Part shown: in pieces, positions 38,592-46,901 of the stretch
How positions within the stretch are numbered: the first letter of the stretch is position 1
Layout of the letters: each line of letters begins with the position of its first letter
From: Acidobacteriota bacterium
GTDB taxonomy: Bacteria > Acidobacteriota > Thermoanaerobaculia > Gp7-AA8
Assembly (NCBI GenBank): GCA_021325515.1
Contig: JAJPHC010000014.1
Location: forward strand, 87,143-151,142
DNA: 64,000 bases
Direction of reading: 5' to 3'
Program-made: the position numbers and the translations under genes
Notes under the pieces: model-generated
What the model was told of the DNA's origin: nothing
What the model saw: the letters and a program-made list of their open reading frames with translations, nothing else
The model's database searches: none

Positions 38592-40060
38592 CGGACAGGA
38601 ATCCCTTCTCCGGCCAGAAACGCTTTCACGTCGCCGACCGTCAGCACATGATCGTGGAAGAGCGATGCGGCGAGCACGGCGCGGGCTCCGCCGCATTCGA
38701 TGGCATCGAGAAAGTGTTCGAGCCGCCCCGCGCCTCCGGATGCAATCACGCCGATCCGCAGCACCGAGGTGACGGCGCGCAGCAGATCGATTTCGAAGCC
38801 GCTGTTCGTTCCGTCGCGATCGACGGATGTGAGGAGTATCTCGCCGGCGCCCAACTGTTCGGCGCGGCGGCACCATTCGACCGCATCGATGCCGGTGAGC
38901 TCCTTTCCGCTGCGCACGGTCGCGAGCCAGCGATCGCCGTCGCGCTTCGCATCGCAGGAAAGGACGACTGCCTGCACGCCGAACTCCCGGGCACAGGCGG
39001 CGATCAGTTCCGGATCGCGGATTGCCGCGGTGTTGATCGCGACGCGATCCGCGCCGGCGCGCAGCAGCGCGCGAAAGTCCTCGATCGTACGAACGCCGCC
39101 GCCGACCGTGAGCGGAATGAAGAGCGAGCCGGCGACGCGGCGCACCGTCTTGAGTGCCGTTTCACGATTGGCGTCGGTCGCGGAAATGTCGAGGATCACG
39201 ATCTCGTCCGCGCCCTCCTCCTCGTAGCGGCGGGCGCACTCCACCGGATCGCCGGCGTCGCGGATGTTCGTGAAGTTCACCCCTTTCACCACCCGGCCGT
39301 CGCGGACATCGAGACATGGGATGACTCGCTCCGGAATGGCATTGGGAACGGAGACGCGCGCGCGTGCGTCGCGGAGGTCGATGCGCCGTTCGAGCAGCGC
39401 CTTTCCGATCACGCAGCCGCTGATGTTGCGGTGCCGCGACAACGAAACGGTGTCGTTGACGGTCGACACGCCGCCGGAAGCGATGATGCGCGTCTTCGTT
39501 TTCTCAGCGAGCATGCGATAGAGCGCGAACGACGGGCCGCGCAGAACGCCGTCATGCGAGATGTCGGTGACGAGCGCCTCCGGGATCTGCAGCGCTTCGA
39601 AGCGAGCGAACACTTCGGCCAGCGTCGCGCCGGCCTCGCGCTGCCATCCCGCGACGCGGATCACGCCATCGCGAATATCGACGGCGGGGACGATGCGCGC
39701 TGCGCCGAATGTATCGGCGAGCTCTTCGAGCAGCGCCGGCGATTCGGCGGCCACCGTCCCGACGACGACGCGCGCGGCTCCGCAATCGAACCACCGCCGC
39801 GCATCATCGACGGTGCGGATGCCGCCGCCGATCTGCACGACGAGATCCCGCTTCGCCAGTTGTTCGACGATGCCTGTCTCCACCGGCCGCCCGCTGCGGG
39901 ACGCTTCGAGATCGACGACGTGCAGCCGCGAGCCATCGGGCACTCCGAGCGAGTCGAGCACGACCTCTGGCTCGCCGTACGTCTTCACCGTCGCGAAGTC
40001 TCCATGCGTGAGGCGGACGACGCGGCCGCCCAGCAGATCGAGTGAGGGGATTACGTCCAT
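38588..40060 (-). CDS. hisAF: HisA-HisF fusion: ProFAR isomerase and imidazole glycerol phosphate synthase cyclase
   Basis: One uninterrupted 490-codon frame encodes two complete half-barrel-duplicated TIM barrels. HisA (1 to about 232) has catalytic Asp8 (IPSLDLLGG) and Asp128 (VPAVDIRDG). HisF (about 241-490) has Asp251 ([10 protein letters not shown]) and Asp370 ([10 protein letters not shown]), exactly 240 past the standard HisF positions 11 and 130. The join is [20 protein letters not shown]; there is no stop and no ATG, GTG or TTG codon at the usual HisF start, where the codons are GCC-ATT. HisA isomerises ProFAR; HisF with HisH closes the imidazole ring. HisF is usually separate, or fused to HisH in eukaryotes. 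It overlaps hisH by 10 bp and hisIE by 4 bp. A sequencing error removing a stop is the alternative. Confidence 0.93.
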   Translation of the reverse strand: MDVIPSLDLLGGRVVRLTHGDFATVKTYGEPEVVLDSLGVPDGSRLHVVDLEASRSGRPVETGIVEQLAKRDLVVQIGGGIRTVDDARRWFDCGAARVVVGTVAAESPALLEELADTFGAARIVPAVDIRDGVIRVAGWQREAGATLAEVFARFEALQIPEALVTDISHDGVLRGPSFALYRMLAEKTKTRIIASGGVSTVNDTVSLSRHRNISGCVIGKALLERRIDLRDARARVSVPNAIPERVIPCLDVRDGRVVKGVNFTNIRDAGDPVECARRYEEEGADEIVILDISATDANRETALKTVRRVAGSLFIPLTVGGGVRTIEDFRALLRAGADRVAINTAAIRDPELIAACAREFGVQAVVLSCDAKRDGDRWLATVRSGKELTGIDAVEWCRRAEQLGAGEILLTSVDRDGTNSGFEIDLLRAVTSVLRIGVIASGGAGRLEHFLDAIECGGARAVLAASLFHDHVLTVGDVKAFLAGEGIPVR

Positions 40061-40641
40061 TGAATGTAGTTCCTCAGCACGCGCAGGCCGGCCGCCGAAG
40101 ATTTCTCCGGATGGAACTGCACGCCGAATACACGATCCTTCTGCACGGCGGCGGTGAATGCGCCGCCGTAGTCGGCGCTCGCGATCTCGTGCAGCGCATG
40201 CGTCGCGGCGTAGGAGTTGACGAAGTAGAAGACCGCATCTTCGACTCCGGCGAAGAGAGGCCCGCGCGCGGCGACGCGATTCCATCCGATCTGCGGCACG
40301 GGAAGCCGCCCCTCGAAGATGCGGACTTCTCCCGGCACGAGACCGAGTCCTCGCGTCATGCCCATCTCGCTCGACGCTTCGAAGAGCAACTGATGGCCGA
40401 CACAGATGCCGAGCAGCGCTGCGCCGGCATCGACCGCATCGCGAATGGCCGCATCGATCCGCATGTCGATCAGCCAGCGCATCGCCGCGGCAAAACTGCC
40501 GACGCCCGGCAGCACGAGCTTCTCCGCGGTCCGGATCGCCTCGGCTTCCCGCGTGATGTGCAGATCCGCACCGGCCGTGCGAAGCGCACGCGCGATGTTC
40601 GCAGTATTCGCGACCGGCGAGTCGATGAGCGTGACTTGCAT
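40051..40641 (-). CDS. hisH: Imidazole glycerol phosphate synthase glutaminase subunit
   Basis: A 196-residue class I glutamine amidotransferase that supplies ammonia to HisF. Nucleophile Cys80 is in [13 protein letters not shown], and the His-Glu pair in [18 protein letters not shown] is the substrate-loop motif. It sits between hisB (1-bp overlap) and hisAF (10-bp overlap), so it should bind the HisF half of the fusion protein. Confidence 0.95.
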   Translation of the reverse strand: MQVTLIDSPVANTANIARALRTAGADLHITREAEAIRTAEKLVLPGVGSFAAAMRWLIDMRIDAAIRDAVDAGAALLGICVGHQLLFEASSEMGMTRGLGLVPGEVRIFEGRLPVPQIGWNRVAARGPLFAGVEDAVFYFVNSYAATHALHEIASADYGGAFTAAVQKDRVFGVQFHPEKSSAAGLRVLRNYIQWT

Positions 40642-41231
40642 CAGATCACGCCCTTCGTGCTCGGGATGTCGCTGGACACGACGGTCTTCGCTTCGCGCAC
40701 CGCAATCGCGAATGCCTTGAAGATCGCTTCCGCGGCGTGGTGCCCGTTGCGGCCGCGAATCAGATCGATGTGGATGTTGCACGCACACTTGTTCGCAAAC
40801 GATTTGAAGAATTCCTCGACGAGTGCGAATGGAAAATCCTTGTGGATCAGCAGCATCTCGCGGTCGATCGGGACCTCGAACACCAGAAACGGCCGTCCGG
40901 AAAAATCGACCACGACGCGCGCCAGCGCTTCGTCGAGCGGCACGTAGGCATGGCCGAAGCGGCGAATGCCGCGCTTGTCGCCCAGCGCTTTCGCAAACGC
41001 TTCGCCGAGGACGAGCGCGGTGTCCTCCACGGTGTGGTGGTAGTCGATGTGGGTGTCGCCTGTGGCCACGATGTTCAGGTCGGTGCGCGCATGGCGCGCG
41101 ATCGCGTCGAGCATGTGCGACAGAAATCCGATCGGTGTCTCGATGTTGCCCGCGCCCGTGCCGTCGAGATTCACTTCGACGGAGACGGACGTTTCTTTGG
41201 TCGTGCGGCTCAGCGATGCGGTGCGGCTCAT
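40641..41231 (-). CDS. hisB: Imidazoleglycerol-phosphate dehydratase
   Basis: A 196-residue monofunctional IGPD, without the phosphatase domain found in enteric HisB. The two manganese-binding clusters are [16 protein letters not shown] and [16 protein letters not shown]. The start MSRTASLSR gives the standard length and overlaps the hisC stop by 4 bp. A separate histidinol-phosphate phosphatase is therefore required elsewhere; none is visible in this operon. Confidence 0.95.
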   Translation of the reverse strand: MSRTASLSRTTKETSVSVEVNLDGTGAGNIETPIGFLSHMLDAIARHARTDLNIVATGDTHIDYHHTVEDTALVLGEAFAKALGDKRGIRRFGHAYVPLDEALARVVVDFSGRPFLVFEVPIDREMLLIHKDFPFALVEEFFKSFANKCACNIHIDLIRGRNGHHAAEAIFKAFAIAVREAKTVVSSDIPSTKGVI

Positions 41232-42316
41232 GCGGTCTCCTTCAATGCTGTGATGAAACGATCGTTCTGCTCGCGCGAGCCGATTGAGACCCGAAGACAA
41301 TTCTCGAGTCGCGGATAGGAAGAGACGTCGCGCACGAGAATGCCGCGCGCGCAGAGCGCTTCGAAAATCTCCTTGCAGGGGCGCTGCGTGCGGAACGTGA
41401 GGAAGTTCGCGGAGCTTGGGAACAGCGTGATGCGCGGATTCTCGCCCAGTGCGGCGGCCACGCGTGCGCGCTCGCTCACGATCGCGGCGACGTTGCGGTC
41501 GCGAATCTCGCGGTTCCCGAGCGCGACTTCGGCGATCGTTTCACTGATGATGTTGAGACTGTAGGGGAGCTTCACCTTCCGGATCTCGCGGCAGTTCTCA
41601 GCAGTCGATGCGAGCCAGCCGACGCGCAGCCCCGCGAGTCCCCACGCCTTCGAGAACGTGGAGAACGTGACGAGCCGTTCGTGGAGCGGCGGCAGCGCGT
41701 CGTCAGCGAAGTCTCCGTAGGCGCGGTCGAAGAGCACCGTCGCTCCGCTCTCCAGCAGCCGATCGAGTCCGCCCTCCGGCAGCACTCCGCCCGTCGGGTT
41801 GTTCGGCGAACAGAGAATCACGACCGCTCCCGGATGCTGCGTGATCGTGTCGAGCATGCGCTCGAGCGGCAGAAAGCCGGAGTCCGGATCGAAGTCGATC
41901 GGCAGCGCGAGTCCGCCGGCGATCGTGATCAGCTTCTCGTACAGCGTGAACGTCGGGCGGGGGAAGATGACCGGAGTGCCGGGGCCGGCATAGGCGCCGA
42001 TCGCCGCGGCGAGGAGCTCGTTCGAACCGTTGCCGACCAGGATGTTGTCGGGCGTTAAGCCCCTCACTCCTGGCCCCTCTCCCCGCTGCGCGGGGGGAGG
42101 GGGACTGGAATAGGCGCTGGCCAGTGCAGCCCGCAATGAAATCGATTCGAAGTCGGGATAGATGTTCCACGAGCGTTTCGCAACGCGATCGAGTACCTGC
42201 TGCTTGAGCTGCTGCGGAAAATCGAACGGCGACTCGTTCTGGTTGAGCTTCACCTCCGCCATTCGCAGCTCGAGGGTGTAGGCGCTCATTCGCGCCACAT
42301 CGCTGCGCACGCTCAT
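41228..42316 (-). CDS. hisC: Histidinol-phosphate aminotransferase with in-frame repeat insertion
   Basis: A 362-residue PLP aminotransferase converting imidazole acetol phosphate to histidinol phosphate. LVGNGSNELLAAAI, SPNNPTGGVLP, LFDRAYGDF and the PLP Lys223 in TFSKAWGLAGLRVGW are all present. Residues 70-86 (SSPPPPAQRGEGPGVRG) are an insertion absent from ordinary HisC between LRAALASAY and LTPDNILVGN, encoded by a palindromic repeat. The surrounding frame is intact, so the enzyme is probably functional with an extra surface loop. It overlaps hisD and hisB by 4 bp each. Confidence 0.94.
   Translation of the reverse strand: MSVRSDVARMSAYTLELRMAEVKLNQNESPFDFPQQLKQQVLDRVAKRSWNIYPDFESISLRAALASAYSSPPPPAQRGEGPGVRGLTPDNILVGNGSNELLAAAIGAYAGPGTPVIFPRPTFTLYEKLITIAGGLALPIDFDPDSGFLPLERMLDTITQHPGAVVILCSPNNPTGGVLPEGGLDRLLESGATVLFDRAYGDFADDALPPLHERLVTFSTFSKAWGLAGLRVGWLASTAENCREIRKVKLPYSLNIISETIAEVALGNREIRDRNVAAIVSERARVAAALGENPRITLFPSSANFLTFRTQRPCKEIFEALCARGILVRDVSSYPRLENCLRVSIGSREQNDRFITALKETA
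42056..42110. repeat. REP-like palindrome inserted in frame in hisC
   Basis: The core CCCCTCTCCCCGCTGCGCGG with following GGGGAGGGGG forms a hairpin of the kind seen in repeats that encode Pro/Gly/Arg-rich peptides in many genomes. It is 51 bp or so, a multiple of three in net effect, and adds 17 residues to HisC without disturbing the frame. No second copy is obvious in this window. Confidence 0.75.
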
Positions 42317-43527
42317 CGCCGCACCTCCGCGCGCAATGCAACCGAGCGCGCGTGGTTCGGCAGCCCTTCGAATGCCGCGAGGGAAACGGCCTTCGCTCCG
42401 ATGAGGCTGAGATCGAGCTCGCCGACGGTGACGATGTTCGAGCGCTTGACGAAATCGTAGACGCCCAGCGGCGAGAAGAAGCGTGCGCTTCCGGCGGTGG
42501 GGAGCACATGATTCGATCCGACGATGTAGTCGCCGAGTGCGGGCGCAGAGGCGGCACCCACGTAGATCGCGCCGCAGTTCTCGGCGCGCTCGGCGATGGC
42601 GGCGGCGTCGCGCGCGATGATCGAGAGATGTTCGGGAGCGATGCGATTCGCGACGTCGATCGCATCCGCGACTCCGCGAGCGCGGAGCAGGAGCGACTGC
42701 TTCTCCGGCAGCGCCGGCGGCTTCGCGTCGCCGAGGAGGATGCAGACGACGGCGGAGTCGGGGCCGTGCTCGGCCTGCGCCGCGAGGTCGGCGGCCACGA
42801 GCTCCGGATCCGCTGAATCGTCGCAGATCGTCACGAGCTCCGTCGGCCCGGCGGTCATGTCGATCCCTACTTCGCCGATCAGCCGCGCCTTCGCCGCGGT
42901 GACGTATTGATTGCCGGGACCGACGATCTTGTCGACGCGCTCGAGCGATTGCGTGCCGAGCGCCATGGCCGCGATTGCGCTCGCGCCGCCGGAGCGGTAG
43001 ATCTCGCGAATGCCGAGCCTGCGGCAGGCGTACTGCAGCTCAGGCCGCGCCGCGGCCGCCGCGGTCGTGGCGACGACGATTTCCCCGACGCCTGCGATCC
43101 GTGCCGGGACGGCGGTCATGATGAGCGTCGAGACGTAGACGGCCCGCCCTCCGGGCACGTACACGCCGGTCCGCCTCAACGCTCTAACGCGATGCTGCAC
43201 CTCGGTGTCCGACGAGCGCCAGCGATACGATTTCGGCAGTTGCTGCTCGTGGAACGACGACACGCGATCGATCGCCGTGTCGATGGCCGCCGCGATCTCC
43301 GGATCGACCGGCAGCTCGGCGGGAGCGGTCTTGATCTCCGATGGCGCAAGCATCACCTTGTCGAAGCGCTCGATCTGTTCGGCGACGTAGGCATCGCCGC
43401 GCGCCCGTACGCCGGCGATGGCTTCATCGGCGACGCGCAGCGCCCGCTCGTTGCTCTCACTTCGCCGCGCTTCCAGCTCGCGCAGTGCGGCTTCCGCCTC
43501 GGCGCTTCCAATCCATAGCTCGTTCAT
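42313..43527 (-). CDS. hisD: Histidinol dehydrogenase
   Basis: A 404-residue zinc enzyme oxidising histidinol to histidine with two NAD. It has VYVPGGRAVYVSTLIMTAVPA, VDKIVGPGNQYVTAAK, GPTELVTICDD, the zinc-site AAQAEHGPDS, and IAPEHLSI with the catalytic Glu-His. The ATG at 43527 overlaps the hisG stop; the longer frame to 43926 is a shadow of hisG. Confidence 0.96.
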   Translation of the reverse strand: MNELWIGSAEAEAALRELEARRSESNERALRVADEAIAGVRARGDAYVAEQIERFDKVMLAPSEIKTAPAELPVDPEIAAAIDTAIDRVSSFHEQQLPKSYRWRSSDTEVQHRVRALRRTGVYVPGGRAVYVSTLIMTAVPARIAGVGEIVVATTAAAAARPELQYACRRLGIREIYRSGGASAIAAMALGTQSLERVDKIVGPGNQYVTAAKARLIGEVGIDMTAGPTELVTICDDSADPELVAADLAAQAEHGPDSAVVCILLGDAKPPALPEKQSLLLRARGVADAIDVANRIAPEHLSIIARDAAAIAERAENCGAIYVGAASAPALGDYIVGSNHVLPTAGSARFFSPLGVYDFVKRSNIVTVGELDLSLIGAKAVSLAAFEGLPNHARSVALRAEVRR

Positions 43528-44153
43528 GACGTTTTCTCCGCGAACAGCGAGGTGCCCGCCGCGGCTTCGATGCGGGCGATCAGATCGCGCATCCGGGCCG
43601 TCTCCGTTCGAAATGCGTTCTTTCCGACGATCAGCCGGGGGGAGATCTCTGCGACGAGATCCTGGAGCACGAGCTTGTGGACGCGCACCGTCTCGCCCGT
43701 CTCGACGAGATCCACGACGTGCGAGGTGAGCTCGAGTACGGCGGAGAGCTCCACCGAACCGCCGAGCGGGATGACCTCGGCGCGCACGCCGCGCTGTTCG
43801 AGATACTGGCGCGCGATGCGCGGATACTTCGTCGCCACGCTCGTCAGCGGCGGCTCGCCCGGCGCGGCGATGAGCATCATCCGGCAGCGGCCGAACGGGA
43901 GCTCGACCGGCTGATACGCCGTGCACGCGTGCTCGAGGATCTGATCGAGACCTGCGATGCCCGCGTCCGCCGCACCATGCTCGACGTAAACGGGAACGTC
44001 ACAGTCCTTGACGAAGATCCATTCGATGTCGCCGCGCTGAAACACCAGCCGCCGGCTTCGCAGATCATCCGCGGAAGGCGCGTCATACCCGGCGGCCTCG
44101 AAAAGCGCGAGCGTGCGGTCCTGCAGTCGTCCTTTTGGTATTGCGATTCGCAT
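43524..44153 (-). CDS. hisG: ATP phosphoribosyltransferase, short form
   Basis: A 209-residue catalytic subunit of the short HisG type, opening MRIAIPKGRLQDRTLALFE. It lacks the C-terminal allosteric domain of the long form and therefore needs HisZ, whose gene is immediately upstream. GIAGLDQIL and VDLVETGETVRVHKLV match the PRPP-site region. TTG at 44159, overlapping the hisZ stop, is an alternative start adding two residues. It commits ATP and PRPP to histidine synthesis. Confidence 0.94.
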   Translation of the reverse strand: MRIAIPKGRLQDRTLALFEAAGYDAPSADDLRSRRLVFQRGDIEWIFVKDCDVPVYVEHGAADAGIAGLDQILEHACTAYQPVELPFGRCRMMLIAAPGEPPLTSVATKYPRIARQYLEQRGVRAEVIPLGGSVELSAVLELTSHVVDLVETGETVRVHKLVLQDLVAEISPRLIVGKNAFRTETARMRDLIARIEAAAGTSLFAEKTS

Positions 44154-44155
44154 GT

Positions 44156-44977
44156 TCAATCCAGGTCGTCGATGGTGAATGTGAATCCGGCAGCCGCAGC
44201 CGGCGTGCCGAAGCGTTGGTAGACGTCGTCGTAGCGGCCGCCCTGCGCGATTGCCTTTCGTGAATCGGGGCCGAACAGGCGGAAGCGGATGCCGGTGTAG
44301 TAGCCGCTCTCCTCATCGATGTCATCGAGGTGCAGGGCGAACACGCCGGGCTCGAGTGCGGCGGCGAGCGCGTCGAGCCGCGCGCGTGTTTCGGGAGTGA
44401 TCTTGCGGGCGATGTCTGCTGGTGAGAGCGCGCGGCGCACGGCGACGGCCTGCCGCTCTTCCGCGGTGAGCGCGGCGGCGACGGCCGTGTCGTTGTAGAC
44501 GACGCGCGGCTCGACGCCGAACTCACGCGCGATGCGGACGGCGAGCGTCATCGCCTCGATGTCTGCATTGAGCGACGCGTCGCCGACGATCTCCGCGCCG
44601 ATCTGAAACAGCTCGCGGTTGATGCCGAGGCGGGAGGCGTCGCAGCGGATGACATCGCCGCGGTAGAAGATGCGCAGCGGGAGCTGGTCCGGCGTGAGTG
44701 CCGGCGCGAGCGCGCGCGCGACCATCGGCGTGAAGTCGGAGCGGATCGCGACGAGATCGCCTTCGCGATCGACGAAGCGATAGCTCATCCGCGTGTTCTC
44801 GCGTGAGAGCAGCGTCGCGTACGGATCGGCGTAATCGATGATGGGCAGGACGACTTCCGCGTAGCCCGCTGCCTCGAGAATCGAGACGAAGCGGGACTCG
44901 ATCCGCCGCCGGCGCGCCGCCTCTTCGATCAGCAGCGGTCTGACGCCTGTCGGATACCGCAATTTCTTTTCGACCAA
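44156..44977 (-). CDS. hisZ: ATP phosphoribosyltransferase regulatory subunit HisZ
   Basis: A 273-residue histidyl-tRNA-synthetase-like protein without anticodon domain, the regulatory partner of short HisG. It shows class II motifs in degenerate form: YRFVDREGDLVAIRSDFTPMVAR, LRIFYRGDVIR, INRELFQIGAEIVG and GGRYDDVYQRFG. The TTG start at 44977 is preferred: AGGAGG lies eight bases upstream. That site is the descending arm of the leader terminator and the TTG is in its U-tract. The longer frame to 45070 runs back through the attenuator. First structural gene of the operon. Confidence 0.88.
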   Translation of the reverse strand: MVEKKLRYPTGVRPLLIEEAARRRRIESRFVSILEAAGYAEVVLPIIDYADPYATLLSRENTRMSYRFVDREGDLVAIRSDFTPMVARALAPALTPDQLPLRIFYRGDVIRCDASRLGINRELFQIGAEIVGDASLNADIEAMTLAVRIAREFGVEPRVVYNDTAVAAALTAEERQAVAVRRALSPADIARKITPETRARLDALAAALEPGVFALHLDDIDEESGYYTGIRFRLFGPDSRKAIAQGGRYDDVYQRFGTPAAAAGFTFTIDDLD

Positions 44978-45011
44978 AACAAAAACCTCCTCGCCGCGAT
45001 CGGTGAGGAGG
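44976..45011 (-). terminator. his-operon attenuator terminator overlapping the hisZ ribosome-binding site
   Basis: On the minus strand CCTCCTCACCG (45011-45001) pairs with CGGCGAGGAGG (44996-44986) over an ATCG loop, 10 of 11 positions, and is followed by TTTTTGTTTT. This is an intrinsic terminator. The AGGAGG that serves hisZ is the 3' arm, so folding should also hide the ribosome site. An upstream CCGATCG (45052-45058) can pair with CGATCGG spanning the loop (44997-45003), a candidate antiterminator; a 7-bp hairpin (45042-45048 with 45058-45064) lies between. Confidence 0.85.
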
Positions 45012-45077
45012 TCGAAGTCAGTCGAAGTTGTCCGTCTGGCGGCGCCCCTTTCCGATCGGGGCGCAAACACGGCACCC

Positions 45078-45131
45078 CTACATCACGTGGTGATGATGGT
45101 GGTGCGTGCGGCTGCTGCCAGTTGTGTTCAT
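45078..45131 (-). CDS. hisL: Histidine leader peptide with six consecutive His codons
   Basis: The 17-codon frame reads MNTTGSSRTHHHHHHVM then TAG; an ATG two codons earlier (45137) would give 19 residues. The six His codons are mixed CAC and CAT. It precedes a terminator and the hisZ-first his operon, the layout of ribosome-mediated attenuation: with scarce His-tRNA the ribosome stalls in the His run and terminator folding is prevented. No Shine-Dalgarno is evident; the proposed promoter would give a very short 5' UTR, so translation may be near-leaderless. Confidence 0.87.
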   Translation of the reverse strand: MNTTGSSRTHHHHHHVM

Positions 45132-45141
45132 CAGCATGACG

Positions 45142-45171
45142 AGTGTAAGTCGCGTGTGTCAGGAGTGTCAA
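45142..45171 (-). promoter_or_regulatory. Likely promoter of the his leader
   Basis: On the minus strand a perfect -35 TTGACA (45171-45166) is followed after 18 bp by TACACT (45147-45142), matching four of six -10 positions. Expected initiation near 45135 is just at the leader ATGs. Confidence 0.6.
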
Positions 45172-45239
45172 ACGGTGCGCAGTACGCGTACATTCCTCGG
45201 TACAACCGTCCAGTGAACCACCAGAGCGAGGTGAACAGA

Positions 45240-46901
45240 ATGGAGACTCCGTTTCCTGTCGCGCGACGTCCGCTGTCGCGATCGATGCTCGCGATTCCCG
45301 CTGTCGCGATCGTCGTCCTGCTCCTCAGGCCCGGCATCATCGCGCGGCTGTTCGACAGTGGAGAGTTTCTCCCGCACACCTTCTGCTATCTGCGCAATCC
45401 TCAGCTCGTCTGGTTGCACGGAGTCTCCGACATCCTCATCGGCGTGTCGTATGTCGCGATCTCGCTCGTTCTGACGCTGCTCGTGATTCGCGCGCGCCGC
45501 GACATGCCCTTTTCCTGGGTCCTTCTCGCGTTCGGCACCTTCATCGTCGCGTGCGGCGCGACGCACTTCATGGAAGTGATCACGCTGCGCGTACCGCTCT
45601 ACTGGCTCGCCGGCGCGGTCAAGGTCGTGACTGCGGCTGCATCCGTCGCGACGGCCATCGTCCTTCCGCCGCTCGTGCCGCGTGTGCTCACGACGATTCA
45701 GGCCGCGAAAAAGTCGCAGGAGCGGTTGATCGCACTGGAGGCGGAGCGCGCCGCGCGGGCGGAAGCCGAGGAGGCGAGCCGCGCGAAAGACGCGTTTCTT
45801 GCGATGCTGTCGCACGAGCTGCGCACGCCGATGACCTCCATCCTGGGATGGGCGTCGATGCTCAACAGCGGCGGGCTCGATGATTCGCTGAAGGCGACGG
45901 CCGTGCAGGTCATCGAGCAGAGCGCGAAAACGCAGGCGCAGTTGATCGATGATCTTCTCGATGTCTCGCGCATCGTTGCCGGCAAGCTCGCGCTCGAGCT
46001 GGCGACGACAGACCTCAGCGGCGTGATTCGTTCCGTGGTCGAAGGACTTCATCTGCAGGCGGAGAAGAAGGAACTGGCAATCGAGGTCGTGCTGCCGGCA
46101 ACGGCGCCGAAGATCGTCGCGGACGCCGCGAGAATTCACCAGGCGATTTCGAATCTGATCTCGAACGCCATCAAGTTCACCCCCTCCGGCGGGAAGGTGC
46201 GGATCGAGCTCGCGGCTGATGACGTCGCGGCGCGGGTCGTGATCACCGACAACGGCTGCGGCATCGATCCCGAGTTTCTTCCCTTCGTCTTCGACCGCTT
46301 CACGCAGGCCGATACGTCACCGACGCGCGGGCATGGAGGACTGGGACTCGGCCTCGCGATCGTCCGCTATCTCGTCGAGCTGCACGGCGGTTCTGTTCGC
46401 GCAATGAGCGGAGGCAGAGGAATGGGCGCGACATTCGTGATCTCACTGCCGCTCTCGGCATCTCATGCCGCGGGCGAGGCGTCGCGTGCGCAGACGGGGC
46501 TGCCGGATCTCAGCGGTCTGCGGCTGCTGCTGGTCGACGACGAAGAGAGCTCGCGCGATGTTCTGCGCGTCGGGCTGGCGCAGTTCGGCGCAATCGTTCG
46601 CGCGGCCGGCGGCGTTCGCGAAGCGATGCTCGCGGTCGATGAGATCGATCCCGACATCGTCATCACCGACATCGCGATGCCCGGCGAAGATGGCTTCGCG
46701 CTTCTGCAGAAGATCCGCATTCGCGATCAGCGGCTGATGAGACGAACGCCTGTCGTCGCCGTCTCCGCGCTGTCGGGATCGGACGAGCGCTCCAGGATCA
46801 TGCTGGCCGGATTCGATCAGTTCCTGCAGAAGCCGATGGATCCGGTCCGGCTCGCGCAGGCGGTCGAGGCGGCGCGCAGGATAGAATCCCGCCCGGCATG
46901 A
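45240..46901 (+). CDS. Ethylene-receptor-like hybrid histidine kinase
   Basis: A 553-residue membrane kinase. ATG 45240 follows GAGGTG by six bases. After one extra N-terminal helix, three transmembrane helices (about 58-145) carry the ethylene-binding pattern of plant ETR1: Asp64 and Tyr71 (spacing as D25/Y32), Ile74, Ile102, and the copper ligands Cys105 and His109 in [11 protein letters not shown] (as C65/H69). ETR1 Pro36 is replaced by Ser75. Next are a coiled coil, HisKA with His192 ([10 protein letters not shown]), HATPase_c ([26 protein letters not shown]), and a receiver with Asp477 ([12 protein letters not shown]). By family it may bind ethylene through copper; that is inference. It diverges from the his leader and overlaps tyrS by ATGA. 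Confidence 0.9.
   Translation: METPFPVARRPLSRSMLAIPAVAIVVLLLRPGIIARLFDSGEFLPHTFCYLRNPQLVWLHGVSDILIGVSYVAISLVLTLLVIRARRDMPFSWVLLAFGTFIVACGATHFMEVITLRVPLYWLAGAVKVVTAAASVATAIVLPPLVPRVLTTIQAAKKSQERLIALEAERAARAEAEEASRAKDAFLAMLSHELRTPMTSILGWASMLNSGGLDDSLKATAVQVIEQSAKTQAQLIDDLLDVSRIVAGKLALELATTDLSGVIRSVVEGLHLQAEKKELAIEVVLPATAPKIVADAARIHQAISNLISNAIKFTPSGGKVRIELAADDVAARVVITDNGCGIDPEFLPFVFDRFTQADTSPTRGHGGLGLGLAIVRYLVELHGGSVRAMSGGRGMGATFVISLPLSASHAAGEASRAQTGLPDLSGLRLLLVDDEESSRDVLRVGLAQFGAIVRAAGGVREAMLAVDEIDPDIVITDIAMPGEDGFALLQKIRIRDQRLMRRTPVVAVSALSGSDERSRIMLAGFDQFLQKPMDPVRLAQAVEAARRIESRPA

Noticed and set aside
38588..39340. Separate hisF gene with its own start
   Set aside because: No ATG, GTG or TTG lies at the expected start; only an ATT codon is there, later starts would remove the catalytic Asp251, and the frame continues unbroken from hisA.
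45078..45131. Hexahistidine run as a cloning-vector tag artefact
   Set aside because: The peptide superficially resembles a GSS-His6 tag, but codons are mixed, no vector sequence surrounds it, and it sits precisely upstream of a terminator and a complete his operon.
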